Assembly (NCBI RefSeq): GCF_000620645.1
Contig: NZ_JIAV01000019.1
Location: 276,933-340,932, forward strand
Direction of reading: 5' to 3'
DNA: 64,000 nt
Source: Nocardioides sp. URHA0032
GTDB taxonomy: Bacteria > Actinomycetota > Actinomycetes > Propionibacteriales > Nocardioidaceae
The position numbers and the translations under genes were made by a program. Below are positions 33,073-41,224 of the stretch, in pieces. The notes under the pieces were generated by a model, which worked only from the letters and a program-made list of their open reading frames with translations, was not told the origin of the DNA and did not search any database. How positions within the stretch are numbered: the stretch's first letter is position 1; every line of letters starts with the position of its first letter.

Positions 33073-35777
33073 GCGGGCACCACCTCTGCCCGGCGCACGA
33101 ACACCTTGATCAGCTCCTCGACGAGGATGATCGAGGCGGCGATGCCGACGGCGATGCACCACTGGTTGAAGCTCAGCCCCGTGGTGTCGAAGATGCGCTC
33201 GAGGAAGTCGAGGCCGGTGATCGCGACGATCGCGAGCAGCGAGATGCCGTAGCGCCGGAGCTGCATCACGCCCGGGAACGTCTCTCGGTCGAACACGGTG
33301 TTGGTCTGGTCGCGGCACAGCAGCGCGGCGAAGAGATGGAACAGCGACAGCGTCGTCAAGAGCATGGTCGCGGCCAGGACGGGGCTGCCCTCGTGGTCAC
33401 CGATCTGGTACGCCGCCAGCGAGCCGACGGTCATGACGGCGCCCTGCACGCAGAGCCGGATCCAGTTGTTGCGCGACAGGACCGGGGCGCCGACGGGGCG
33501 GGGAGGACGCGACATCAGCCCTCGGGCCGGCTGGTCGAAGCCCAGCGCGATCGCCAGGGGAATGTCGACGACCATGTTCAGCCAGAGGATCTGGAGCGGG
33601 TTGAGCGGGGCGCCGTTCGCGATGCCGATGATGCCCGCGCCGATGAAGATCGCGATGTAGGCGACCAGCGTCGACATCTGGAAGCGGAGGTACTTGAGCA
33701 GGTTGTCGTAGAGCGTGCGCCCGTACGACACGGCTCCGACGATCGTCGCGAAGTTGTCGTCGGTGAGGATCATGACCGCGGCCTCCTTGGAGACCTCGGT
33801 GCCGGTGATGCCCATCGCGACGCCGATGTCGGCGGTCTTGAGGGCCGGGGCATCGTTCACGCCGTCCCCCGTCATCGCGACGACGTTCCCCTTCTCCTTG
33901 AGCAGCCGGACCAGCCGCACCTTGTCCTCGGGCGCCACGCGGGCCACGACACCGATCTCGTCGAGCTCGGTGTGCAGCTGCTCGTCGCTCATCGCCGCGA
34001 ACTGGGTGCCGGTGACGGCCCGGCCCTCGATGCCCAGCTCCCCGGCGATCGCGGCCGCGGTGGTGGCGTGGTCGCCGGTGATCATCCGGACCCGGATGCC
34101 GGCGTCGCGACACTCCGCGATCGCCGTCCGGGCCTCGGGCCGCGGTGGGTCGACGATGCCGACCATCGCGAGGAGCGTCAGCTGCCGGACCAGACCGATC
34201 AGGTCGCTGCCCGCCTGGACGGTGCCCGGCTCGAAGTCGCGCTGCGCGACCACCATGACCCGCTCACCGGCGTTCGCGATGGCGTCGTTGGCCTCGAGCG
34301 CCAGGTGCCGGTTGTCGTCGGTGATCGGCACGATGCTGCCGTCGGGATCACGCAGCGTGGTGGCCCGGGCGATGAGCACGTCGGGCGCGCCCTTGACGTA
34401 GCAGCGCACCACCGGCCGGCCGTCGTCCGCGGTCATCTCGTGGAACGTGGCCATGAACTTGTAGTCGGAGTCGAACGGCACCTCCGCCACCCGGGGCAGC
34501 GCCGCCCGGGTCTCGGTGATGTCGAGACCGCCCTTGGCGCCGAGCACGATGAGGGCACCCTCGGTCGGGTCGCCGATCAGGCTCTCCCCGTCGAGGACGG
34601 CGTCCGCGCACAGCACCATGGGCAGCAGGTAGGGGTCGAGGTCGTAGTGCTCGCCGCCGACGTGGTTGATCTGGCCGCGGGTGCTGTAGCCCTCCCCCGA
34701 GACGGTGTAGCGGTTCCGGCCGGGGATCACCAGCTCGCGCGCGGTCATCTTGTTGAGGGTGAGGGTCCCCGTCTTGTCCGAGCAGATCGCCGATGTCGAG
34801 CCGAGGGTCTCGACCGCAGGGAGCCGCTTGACGATCGCGTTGCGGCGGGCGATCTCACGGGTGCCCATCGAGAGCAGCGCCGTGACGACGGCCGGCAGCC
34901 CGGTCGGGATCGCGGCGACCGCCAGCGCGACACCGGTGACGAACAGCGTGTCGAAGGACTCCCCGCGGGCCAGGCCGAGCAGCACGACGAGCACCAGGGC
35001 GACGGCCGCGATCGAGGCGATGATCTTCGACAGCGAGTCCAGCTGCTTCTGCAGGGGAGTCTTGCCGGCCTCCGTGTTCGCCAGCATGTCGGCGATGTGG
35101 CCGATCTCGGTGCCCATCCCCGTCGACGTCACGATCAGCTCGCCGCGGCCGCGGGTCACCGAGGTGTTCATGTACGCCATGCAGGTGCGGTCGCCCAGGG
35201 GTACGTCGTCGCCGGGCACCGGGTCGGTCGACTTGCTGACCGGCAGGCTCTCGCCGGTGAGCGCGGCCTCCTCGATCTCGAGGGTCGCCGCGAGCGCGAC
35301 GCGGGCGTCGGCGGGCACCAGGTTCCCGGCCTCCACCAGCACGACGTCCCCGGGCACCAGCTCCTGGGCGTCGATCTCCAGCGCCTGCCCGTCCCTGCGC
35401 ACCCGGGCGATGGTCTTCATCATCTGGGAGAGCGCCTTGACGCTCTCCTCGGCCTTGGCTTCCTGACGGAGCCCGATCACGGCGTTGAAGACGGTCAGGC
35501 CGGCGAGCACGACCGTCGTACCGGCGTCGCCGGTGACGACCTGGTTCACGAGCGCCGCGGCCAGCAGGATGATCTGCATGAAGTCCTGGTACTGACGCAG
35601 GAAGGCGCGCCAGGCCGGCTCCTTCTTGCCGGCGGCCAGCCGGTTCGGGCCGTGCGACGCGAGCCGCGAGCGTGCCTCCTCGGCGGAGAGCCCGACGGCC
35701 GGGTCGACGCCCAGGTCCCGCGCGACCTGGACGACGTCGGCGGCGACCGGCGAGGCGATGACGTCCACGGATGTCAT
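33069..35777 (-). CDS. P-type cation-transporting ATPase (P2-like, Ca2+/cation)
   Basis: A 902-residue transporter with the N-terminal cation ATPase domain, TGES at 174-177, the phosphorylation site DKTGT at D334, TGDGVNDAP in the hinge, and about ten membrane helices. Pfam-type C-terminal helices (NPLQILWLNMVVDIPLAIALGFD) resemble Ca2+ ATPases. Helix M4 reads AIPTGLPAVV at about 290-298, where SERCA-like pumps have PEGLP; the Thr for Glu change is frequent in actinobacterial members and alters the ion site. The true ion is uncertain. ATG 35777 is preceded by CACGAT six bases away. The operon continues with CYTH-like, DUF1269 and a membrane protein. Confidence 0.88.
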   Translation of the reverse strand: MTSVDVIASPVAADVVQVARDLGVDPAVGLSAEEARSRLASHGPNRLAAGKKEPAWRAFLRQYQDFMQIILLAAALVNQVVTGDAGTTVVLAGLTVFNAVIGLRQEAKAEESVKALSQMMKTIARVRRDGQALEIDAQELVPGDVVLVEAGNLVPADARVALAATLEIEEAALTGESLPVSKSTDPVPGDDVPLGDRTCMAYMNTSVTRGRGELIVTSTGMGTEIGHIADMLANTEAGKTPLQKQLDSLSKIIASIAAVALVLVVLLGLARGESFDTLFVTGVALAVAAIPTGLPAVVTALLSMGTREIARRNAIVKRLPAVETLGSTSAICSDKTGTLTLNKMTARELVIPGRNRYTVSGEGYSTRGQINHVGGEHYDLDPYLLPMVLCADAVLDGESLIGDPTEGALIVLGAKGGLDITETRAALPRVAEVPFDSDYKFMATFHEMTADDGRPVVRCYVKGAPDVLIARATTLRDPDGSIVPITDDNRHLALEANDAIANAGERVMVVAQRDFEPGTVQAGSDLIGLVRQLTLLAMVGIVDPPRPEARTAIAECRDAGIRVRMITGDHATTAAAIAGELGIEGRAVTGTQFAAMSDEQLHTELDEIGVVARVAPEDKVRLVRLLKEKGNVVAMTGDGVNDAPALKTADIGVAMGITGTEVSKEAAVMILTDDNFATIVGAVSYGRTLYDNLLKYLRFQMSTLVAYIAIFIGAGIIGIANGAPLNPLQILWLNMVVDIPLAIALGFDQPARGLMSRPPRPVGAPVLSRNNWIRLCVQGAVMTVGSLAAYQIGDHEGSPVLAATMLLTTLSLFHLFAALLCRDQTNTVFDRETFPGVMQLRRYGISLLAIVAITGLDFLERIFDTTGLSFNQWCIAVGIAASIILVEELIKVFVRRAEVVPA

Positions 35778-35783
35778 GAGCCG

Positions 35784-35789
35784 ATCGTG
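35784..35789 (-). promoter_or_regulatory. Candidate -10 box of the cation ATPase operon
   Basis: CACGAT on the minus strand, six bases before the ATG. A near-palindromic box lies 25 bases further upstream. Confidence 0.35.
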
Positions 35790-35813
35790 CTGACCACCTG
35801 GGTGGTGACGCCT

Positions 35814-35829
35814 CACCCCCGGCGGGGTG
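35814..35829. promoter_or_regulatory. CACCCC-type operator candidate, copy 1
   Basis: CACCCCCGGCGGGGTG, nearly palindromic, in the 139-base space between the cation ATPase operon and the DUF6325 operon. A second palindrome, CACCCG-AAG-CGGGTG, is at 35843-35857. Copies of the first box occur upstream of the PLDc_N-SHOCT gene and the DUF7144 gene. Confidence 0.5.
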
Positions 35830-35916
35830 GGCCGGGACAAGCCACCCGAAGCGGGTGAACCGCCGTACTCCGGCGAGTGGCACCGTCGAGACATCCTGAT
35901 CCCTGAGGAGGGACTG

Positions 35917-36360
35917 ATGACCCAATCCACCCTCGACGTCGGACCCGTCGACTACCTGGCCGTCGAGTTCCCGGGAGCCAAGCTCACCGGTGAGGCGTTC
36001 GCTGCGCTCGTCGACCTCGTCGACCGCGGCATCATCCGCGTGCTCGACCTGCGCGTCGCCGTCGTGAGCGCCGACGGCCAGTTCGCGGCCGTAGCCCTGA
36101 CCGACCTCGACGGCGACGGCGAGCTCGACCTCGCGGTCTTCACCGGCGTGGAGTCGGGCCTGCTCGACGACGAGGACCTCGCCGCGAGCGCGGCCCTCGT
36201 GGGTGAGGGTGACGCGGTGGCGGTGCTGCTCTACGAGAACACCTGGGCCGGCCCCTTCGTCTCGGCGCTCCGCCGCCAGGGTGCCGACGTCATCGCGAGC
36301 GGGCGCATCCCGGCCGACGAGGTCATGGCCGCGCTCGACTCGCTCGAACAGGAAGGCTGA
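35917..36360 (+). CDS. DUF6325 family protein, copy 1
   Basis: A 147-residue protein: VDYLAVEFPGAKLTGEAFAALVDLVDRGIIRVLDLRVAVVSADGQ, then LDLAVFTGVESGLLDDEDLAASAALVGEGDAVAVLLYENTWAGPFVSALRRQGADVIASGRIPADEV. The pattern matches DUF6325 (general stress-related, membrane- or SHOCT-linked) proteins of Actinobacteria. Function unknown. The same family occurs at 39269-39712 in reverse. GAGGAGGGA precedes the ATG. It is the first gene of a DUF6325-SHOCT-LuxR operon (3-base gap to the next). Confidence 0.78.
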   Translation: MTQSTLDVGPVDYLAVEFPGAKLTGEAFAALVDLVDRGIIRVLDLRVAVVSADGQFAAVALTDLDGDGELDLAVFTGVESGLLDDEDLAASAALVGEGDAVAVLLYENTWAGPFVSALRRQGADVIASGRIPADEVMAALDSLEQEG

Positions 36361-36363
36361 TCC

Positions 36364-36663
36364 ATGGGACTCATCGGTGGCATGGCGCGCACCGCGGTGG
36401 TCGCCGGTACGGCGACGGCGGTCTCGAACCGCGTCTCCCGGCGGCAGGCCGGGCGCTGGCAGCAGCAGTCGGACGCGCAGGCGTACCAGGAGCAGCAGTA
36501 CGCCCAGCCGGCCTACGCGGCTCCCCCGCCGCCCGCTCCGGTCGCCGCGCAGGACGACGACGACCTGATCGCGCAGCTGGAGAAGCTGGGCGGGCTGCGG
36601 GACAAGGGCATCCTCACCGACGAGGAGTTCGCGGCGCAGAAGGCGAAGCTGCTGGCGGGCTGA
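36364..36663 (+). CDS. SHOCT-domain protein, copy 1
   Basis: A 99-residue protein: a Gly/Ala-rich N-terminus (GLIGGMARTAVVAGTATAVSNRVSRRQAG), a Gln/Tyr/Pro-rich middle (about 38-60), and a C-terminal SHOCT helix pair, DLIAQLEKLGGLRDKGILTDEEFAAQKAKLLAG. SHOCT is a short helical domain found at the ends of many membrane-linked proteins; it has oligomerising roles. It follows the DUF6325 gene by three bases and precedes the LuxR gene by one base. Confidence 0.85.
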   Translation: MGLIGGMARTAVVAGTATAVSNRVSRRQAGRWQQQSDAQAYQEQQYAQPAYAAPPPPAPVAAQDDDDLIAQLEKLGGLRDKGILTDEEFAAQKAKLLAG

Positions 36664-36664
36664 C

Positions 36665-39070
36665 GTGCTGGTCCAGCGCGGCAGGTTCGACTCGCCGTTC
36701 TTCCGCTCGAAGCTCCGTGTGCCGGGTGCTCCGGAGCACTTCGTGCACCGGAGCCGCCTGACCGCACTGCTGGACGACCTCGCGACGTACCCGGTCACGG
36801 CGATCGTCGCTCCGGCCGGATCCGGGAAGACGGCCGCGGCCGCCGACTGGGTACGCCGTACCGACCGCCCGACCGCGTGGCTGACGCTGAACGACTCCGA
36901 CCGCGACCCCGCGCAGTTCTGGGCGGCCACGGCCGCGGCGCTCGAGAGGCTGGCCGAGGCGCCCGCAAGCGTCCTGGTCGTCGACGACGTGCACCGGATC
37001 GACGACCTGCCCGAGTCCCGGGCGGCGCTCGAGGAGTTCGTCGAGCGGCGCCCCGAGTGGCTGCACGTCCTGCTGCTGGGTCGCCGCCGGCCGCCGCTGC
37101 CCGTCGACCGGCTGCGCGCGAACGGCGCGCTCGCCGACATCGACTTCGACATGCTGCGGTTCTCCGACGAGGAGGCGCTGGCGATGCTGACCGGGCTCTG
37201 CCCCGACGCCGCCGCCGACGACCTGGTCGGCATCGCCGGGTGGGCGGACGGGTGGGCGGCCGCGCTCCAGCTCGCGGCGCTCGCCGTCCGCTCCCGTCGG
37301 GAGCTGCCGTCCGGGCCGGACCGGCTGGTCGACAGCTACGTGTGGCACGAGGTGCTGCGGGCCGAGCGCTCCGAGCTGGTCGGCCTGATGCTGTCGACCG
37401 CGGTCGTGGACCGGATGAACTACGGACTCGCGGAGACGCTGACAGGGCGTCCCGACGCCGGCGACCTCCTGCTGGAGGCCGAGGAGCGGGGGCTGTTCGT
37501 GACCAGCCTCGCCCCGGGCGGATGGTTCGAGGTGCACGGGCTGGTGCGGGAGATGCTGCTCGTCGAGCTCCAGCGACGCTGGCCCGAGCGGTTGTGCGAG
37601 CAGCACCTGCGCGCCGCCCAGTGGTTCGAGGGCATGGGCGACGGCGCCGCCGCCCTCGAGCACTGGCTGGACGCCGGCGAGCCCGCGGAGGCGCTGCGGC
37701 TGCTGGCGGCGATCGTGGTGAGCCTGGTGGACAGCGGCCGTACGGCGCTGGTCGAGCGGGTCCTGGACCGGATCCCGCCGGAGGTGAGCGGCGCCGACGA
37801 CACCACCCGGATGAGGGACTCCTGGTGCCGCCTGCTGATCGGCGCCCCGGGTGGCGACCCGGTGACGACGGCCGACTGCGACGTGCTGCAGGCGCTGGCG
37901 GCGTACGTCGCCGGGGACTGGCCGGCGGCGATCGCCCACGGACGGGGCGGGTCGATGGACGACCCCCTCGGCAGGTTCGGCTGGAGCATCGCGGCGCACT
38001 CGATCGCGGCGCGCGAGTCCTGGGACGACGCGGACCCGCTCGTCGAGGAGGCGCGACTCGCGGTCGGCGCCACCAGCGACCGCCGGCTCGCCCACGAGAC
38101 CGCCCGAGCCGTCGGCCTCGCCCTGGCCGGGCACCCGCTCGACGCGATCCGGGTCGCCGCCGGAGTGCGCCCCGTCGTCGCGGACGCCGAGATGGCCACC
38201 CTGCTGGAGATGCTGGACCTGGCCGGAGCGGTCGCGACGCGGGAACTCGGCGATCGGGAGGACGCGGAGACGGCGCTGCGCCGGCTGGCCGCCGACGAGA
38301 CCCACGCCAGCACCTACGTCGACGTCCTGGCCGGCCTCGAGCTGATCGAGGCACGACTCGCCGAGGGCGACGTGGCGGAGGCCGAGCGGCTGCTGCGGGA
38401 CGCCGACCGACCGGGCCCGCACCGGGGCCGGGTCGCGCGGGTCGCCGTCCTGGTGGCGCTGGCACAGGACGACGTCGCCGCCGCCGAACGGTGCGTCGCG
38501 GAGCTCGACGACCCGTTCTGGGGCCCCCTCTCCGAGGCGCGGGTGCACCTCGCCCGCGGCCTCCGTGCCGAGGCCGCCGAGGCAGTGCAGCGCGCGACGC
38601 CGCGCTGCACGCGCCATGAGGTGGTGCGCGGGCTCGTCCTGGCGCGGGCGATCCTGGGCGAGGACAGGGAGGCCGCCGCGAAGTCGGTGGCGTTCGCCGC
38701 CGAGCTGGCCGCGGAGCACGGGATGCTCCAGTCGGTCGCGGCGGAGGGTCCGACGGTCCTCGAGCTGGTCGAGCTGGCGGCGTGGCGGGTTTCCGACGCC
38801 TGGCTGGACCGGCTGCGCCGGGCGCTCACCACCGAGGCGGCGCCGGTCCTGCCGACCGCGCAGCTGGTGGAGCCGCTGACCGAGCGGGAGCGCGACGTGC
38901 TGCGGCTGTTGCCCAGCCGGCTCACCCTCCGCGAGATCGCAGGTGAGCTGTTCGTCTCGCAGAACACGTTGAAGTTCCACCTGCGGGTGATCTACCGCAA
39001 GCTCGGCGCGAACTCGCGCGCCGACGCGGTCGCGACGGCGAGGGCGCTGCGCCTGCTGGCCAGGGGCTAG
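36665..39070 (+). CDS. LuxR-family regulator, MalT-like ATPase type
   Basis: An 801-residue regulator. Walker A is APAGSGKT at 49-56, with a Walker B VLVVDDVHRID. A long helical (TPR-like) middle follows (about 320-720). The C-terminal LuxR helix-turn-helix is LTERERDVLRLLPSRLTLREIAGELFVSQNTLKFHLRVIYRKLGANSRADAVATARAL, about 737-800. MalT-type regulators use ATP and an inducer to oligomerise. Starting at GTG 36665 it overlaps nothing and is one base after the SHOCT stop, so co-transcribed. Its inducer is unknown; it is surrounded on both sides by DUF6325-SHOCT pairs. Confidence 0.87.
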   Translation: MLVQRGRFDSPFFRSKLRVPGAPEHFVHRSRLTALLDDLATYPVTAIVAPAGSGKTAAAADWVRRTDRPTAWLTLNDSDRDPAQFWAATAAALERLAEAPASVLVVDDVHRIDDLPESRAALEEFVERRPEWLHVLLLGRRRPPLPVDRLRANGALADIDFDMLRFSDEEALAMLTGLCPDAAADDLVGIAGWADGWAAALQLAALAVRSRRELPSGPDRLVDSYVWHEVLRAERSELVGLMLSTAVVDRMNYGLAETLTGRPDAGDLLLEAEERGLFVTSLAPGGWFEVHGLVREMLLVELQRRWPERLCEQHLRAAQWFEGMGDGAAALEHWLDAGEPAEALRLLAAIVVSLVDSGRTALVERVLDRIPPEVSGADDTTRMRDSWCRLLIGAPGGDPVTTADCDVLQALAAYVAGDWPAAIAHGRGGSMDDPLGRFGWSIAAHSIAARESWDDADPLVEEARLAVGATSDRRLAHETARAVGLALAGHPLDAIRVAAGVRPVVADAEMATLLEMLDLAGAVATRELGDREDAETALRRLAADETHASTYVDVLAGLELIEARLAEGDVAEAERLLRDADRPGPHRGRVARVAVLVALAQDDVAAAERCVAELDDPFWGPLSEARVHLARGLRAEAAEAVQRATPRCTRHEVVRGLVLARAILGEDREAAAKSVAFAAELAAEHGMLQSVAAEGPTVLELVELAAWRVSDAWLDRLRRALTTEAAPVLPTAQLVEPLTERERDVLRLLPSRLTLREIAGELFVSQNTLKFHLRVIYRKLGANSRADAVATARALRLLARG

Positions 39071-39074
39071 GACA

Positions 39075-39272
39075 CTAGGGGCGGTAGACCTTCCGCTCCT
39101 GGCGCTCGAACTCCTCCGCGGACAGCACGCCCCGATCCACCAACTGCAGGAGCGCGCGCAGCTGGTCGACCCGGCGCACCGCGCCGGGTCGCTCGACCGG
39201 GACCGGGTCGAGGGTCGGTCGCCGGCGCAGCAGGTCCAGGTGCTGCCGACGCGAGGCCGCAACGCGCCTCAC
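39075..39272 (-). CDS. Short SHOCT-like protein, copy 2
   Basis: A 65-residue protein with an N-terminal Arg-rich region (RRVAASRRQHLDLLRRRP) and a C-terminal SHOCT-like helix pair, VDQLRALLQLVDRGVLSAEEFERQERKVYRP. It overlaps the stop of the DUF6325 copy 2 by four bases (39269-39272). It is a shorter form of the SHOCT protein at 36364. It converges on the LuxR gene with four bases between stops. Confidence 0.65.
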   Translation of the reverse strand: MRRVAASRRQHLDLLRRRPTLDPVPVERPGAVRRVDQLRALLQLVDRGVLSAEEFERQERKVYRP

Positions 39273-39712
39273 GGTGCACCGTCCGCCGGCCGCGAGCGCC
39301 GCGCCTGCTCGAGCCGGTGCCGCGGGATGCGCTCACCGCCGACGATCCGGCCGCCGCTCGTGCGAGCGGCATCGGCCAGCAGCTGGGCCCACCGGTCCTC
39401 GACGACCAGGATCAGCGCCGAGGTGCCGGGCTGGAGGGCACCCGACGCGAGGGCGATGTCGTCCTCGCTCAGCAGCCCCCCGACCTCGCCCTCCACGTCG
39501 CGGAGGTCGGCGAGGCCGGAGAGCTGCTCGGGCTCGACGACGGTGCCCCGGCCGTCCGCGCCCGTGGTCACCCCGACCAGGTCGAGGATCCGGATCCGGG
39601 CGGACTCGACGAGCTCCCGCAGGGCAGCCGCCACGGCGACGGTCGAGGACAGCTCCGGCACCGCGATGACGACGTACTCGACCAGGTCGAGGTCGGTGTC
39701 AGGCTGAGACAT
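39269..39712 (-). CDS. DUF6325 family protein, copy 2
   Basis: A 147-residue protein, the same length as copy 1: LVEYVVIAVPELSSTVAVAAALRELVESARIRILDLVGVTTGADGRG, then LSEDDIALASGALQPGTSALILVVEDRWAQLLADAARTSGGRIVGGERIP. The order of motifs (VEYxVI, RxLDL, LLSEDDIALAS, ERIP) matches copy 1, so they are paralogues. It is second in a minus-strand unit, 27 bases after the PLDc_N-SHOCT gene. Confidence 0.78.
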   Translation of the reverse strand: MSQPDTDLDLVEYVVIAVPELSSTVAVAAALRELVESARIRILDLVGVTTGADGRGTVVEPEQLSGLADLRDVEGEVGGLLSEDDIALASGALQPGTSALILVVEDRWAQLLADAARTSGGRIVGGERIPRHRLEQARRSRPADGAP

Positions 39713-39739
39713 GGCTGGTCCCCGTCCGCCGTACCGATG

Positions 39740-40147
39740 TCAGACGAGCAGCTTGGCCTTGGCCGCCTGGAACTCGTCGTCGGTGATCGCGCCCTGGTTC
39801 TTGAGCTGGTGCAGCCGCTCGATCTCCTGGGCCGCGCTGGAGCCGCCACCGCCGCTGCCGGCGACGCTCTGCACGTACTCGCGCATGTGCTGCTCCTGGC
39901 GTGCGTGCTCCCGGACCGCGTGCTCGCCCATCTTCTTGCCGCGCGCGATCAGGTAGACGAAGACACCGAGGTAGGGCAGGAAGATCACGAAGACGGTCCA
40001 CAGGGCCTTGCCCCAGCCGCCCAGGTCGTCGCTGCGGAAGATGTCGCTGAAGACCGAGATCAGCAGCCAGATCCAGATGAAGAACAGGAAGAACCAGAGC
40101 ATCGTCAGAAATGCGTCCCCGACGGTGTACTCGAACACGGTTGTCAC
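39740..40147 (-). CDS. PLDc_N and SHOCT membrane protein
   Basis: A 135-residue protein. Two membrane helices (MLWFFLFFIWIWLLISVFSDI and ALWTVFVIFLPYLGVFVYLIARG, about 16-37 and 48-70) form the phospholipase-D nuclease N-terminal (PLDc_N) signature, including DDLGGWGKALW and PYLGVFVYLI. The C-terminus is a SHOCT domain: EIERLHQLKNQGAITDDEFQAAKAKLLV. The start is GTG at 40147. It opens a three-gene operon with DUF6325 and SHOCT. A CACCCC-type box lies 63 bases upstream. Confidence 0.85.
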   Translation of the reverse strand: MTTVFEYTVGDAFLTMLWFFLFFIWIWLLISVFSDIFRSDDLGGWGKALWTVFVIFLPYLGVFVYLIARGKKMGEHAVREHARQEQHMREYVQSVAGSGGGGSSAAQEIERLHQLKNQGAITDDEFQAAKAKLLV

Positions 40148-40209
40148 GATGAGCCTCCTGGCTGGTCAGATGTGAGCACATGCTCGGGACGGCGCGGGTG
40201 GTCCCGCAC

Positions 40210-40225
40210 CACCCCCGACGGGGTA
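40210..40225. promoter_or_regulatory. CACCCC-type operator candidate, copy 2
   Basis: CACCCCCGACGGGGTA, located 63 bases upstream of the PLDc_N-SHOCT start. It matches copy 1 at 14 of 16 positions. A further inverted repeat, GGGTGGT-CCCGC-ACCACCC, is at 40197-40215 and overlaps it. Confidence 0.5.
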
Positions 40226-40231
40226 GACGTC

Positions 40232-40648
40232 TCAGCGGTAGTTCTTCATCTGGACGCTCAGCGACCACATCACGAGCGCGTAGAACGCGATGACGATCAC
40301 GGACCAGATGGGGTAGTGCGGGAGCGCGGCGAAGTTCGTCAGGATCCCGAGGCCGGCGACGATCATGCCGCCCAGCTGACCCCAGCCGACGCGCCTGATG
40401 ATGCCCACTGCGACCGCGATCGAGATGACCCCGAGGACGACGTGGACCCAGCCCCACACGTCCATGTCGAACTTGTAGAGGTAGTCGCTGCCCTGCGAGT
40501 ACAGGTCGTCGTTCGCGATGGCGGAGGCGCCCTGGAGGATGTCCAGCAGCGCCACCACGATCAGCAGGACGCCGGCGAACGTGGCCGTGACGTCCGCGAC
40601 CGCACCCTTCGTCGAGTAGTCGATCTCGTACCTGGACTCAGAGCTCAT
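40232..40648 (-). CDS. DUF7144 family membrane protein
   Basis: A 138-residue protein with four membrane helices (FAGVLLIVVALLDILQGAS, VHVVLGVISIAVAVGII, LGGMIVAGLGILTNFAAL, WSVIVIAFYALVMWSLSV). The order FAGVLL...LDILQGASAIANDDLY...YKFDMDVWGWVHVVLG...LPHYPIWSVIVIAFYALVMW matches the actinobacterial DUF7144 family, of unknown function. ATG 40648 (MSSESRYEID) is chosen; a frame further upstream is weaker. A CACCCC-type box is 58 bases upstream. Confidence 0.78.
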   Translation of the reverse strand: MSSESRYEIDYSTKGAVADVTATFAGVLLIVVALLDILQGASAIANDDLYSQGSDYLYKFDMDVWGWVHVVLGVISIAVAVGIIRRVGWGQLGGMIVAGLGILTNFAALPHYPIWSVIVIAFYALVMWSLSVQMKNYR

Positions 40649-40705
40649 GCGTGGCCTCCTCGACACCCTTTCGGGAATGGTCCGCGCGTCCGGGGTGGCG
40701 CGGCA

Positions 40706-41224
40706 TCACCCCACCGGGGGTGGGGTCTTGCGCCGGTGCCGGCGGGCGACGAGGACACCGACCAGGACCGCGCCGGCGAGCACCAGGCCGCCGACCAGCC
40801 ACCACCAGCCGGTCGAGTCCTCCTCGGTGGCCTCGGTCGACTCCTCCGGGCTCGGGGACGCGCTCGCCGTGGGCGTCGTGGTCCCGGTCGCGACGGGCGT
40901 GGGCGTGACCGTCTCGGTGACGGTCGCGGTTCGTGTCGGCTCTGGAGTCGTGGTCCTCGTGGACGACTCGCTCGCCGTCGGCGTCTCGCTGTCGGTCGGC
41001 GGTGCCGACGTCGGACCGACGGTGCTGCTGCTGTCGGTCTCGCTGGGCTCGTCGCTGGGCTCGTCGGTGGGTGCCAGCGTCCGCGTCGGGCTCGGCAGGG
41101 TCCGGCTGGGCGACAGCGTCGGCGAGATAGAGGGGCTCGGCCGGTCCCCGGGCGACCCGTCGCTGCCGCAGCCGGTGAGCAGGGCGAGCGCCAGCGCGCC
41201 GAGGGCGAGGCGAACCCCGGTCAC
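40706..41224 (-). CDS. Lipoprotein with Ser/Thr-rich stalk and C-terminal membrane helix
   Basis: A 172-residue protein. The lipobox is LLTGC (residues 15-19, GTG start at 41224), followed by a long Ser/Thr/Pro/Glu-rich stretch (about 25-130; TRTATVTETVTPTPV). Near the end are a Trp-rich hydrophobic helix GWWWLVGGLVLAGAVLVGVLVA and a basic tail RRHRRK. This is a wall-spanning or O-glycosylated type of architecture; a sorting signal (LPxTG) is not present. The start overlaps the M20 peptidase stop by four bases, so it is the last gene of the permease operon. Confidence 0.68.
   Translation of the reverse strand: MTGVRLALGALALALLTGCGSDGSPGDRPSPSISPTLSPSRTLPSPTRTLAPTDEPSDEPSETDSSSTVGPTSAPPTDSETPTASESSTRTTTPEPTRTATVTETVTPTPVATGTTTPTASASPSPEESTEATEEDSTGWWWLVGGLVLAGAVLVGVLVARRHRRKTPPPVG
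40707..40722. promoter_or_regulatory. CACCCC-type operator candidate, copy 3
   Basis: On the minus strand CACCCCCGGTGGGGTG, one base different from copy 1. It overlaps the stop of the lipoprotein gene, so coding constraint could also explain it. It lies 58 bases upstream of the DUF7144 start. Confidence 0.45.

Noticed and set aside
33063..35858. A 931-codon plus-strand frame antisense to the cation ATPase
   Set aside because: Low-complexity shadow; the ATPase frame has TGES, DKTGT and GDGVNDAP.
36614..39262. An 882-codon minus-strand frame antisense to the LuxR gene
   Set aside because: Shadow of the LuxR gene, whose Walker A and helix-turn-helix are clear.
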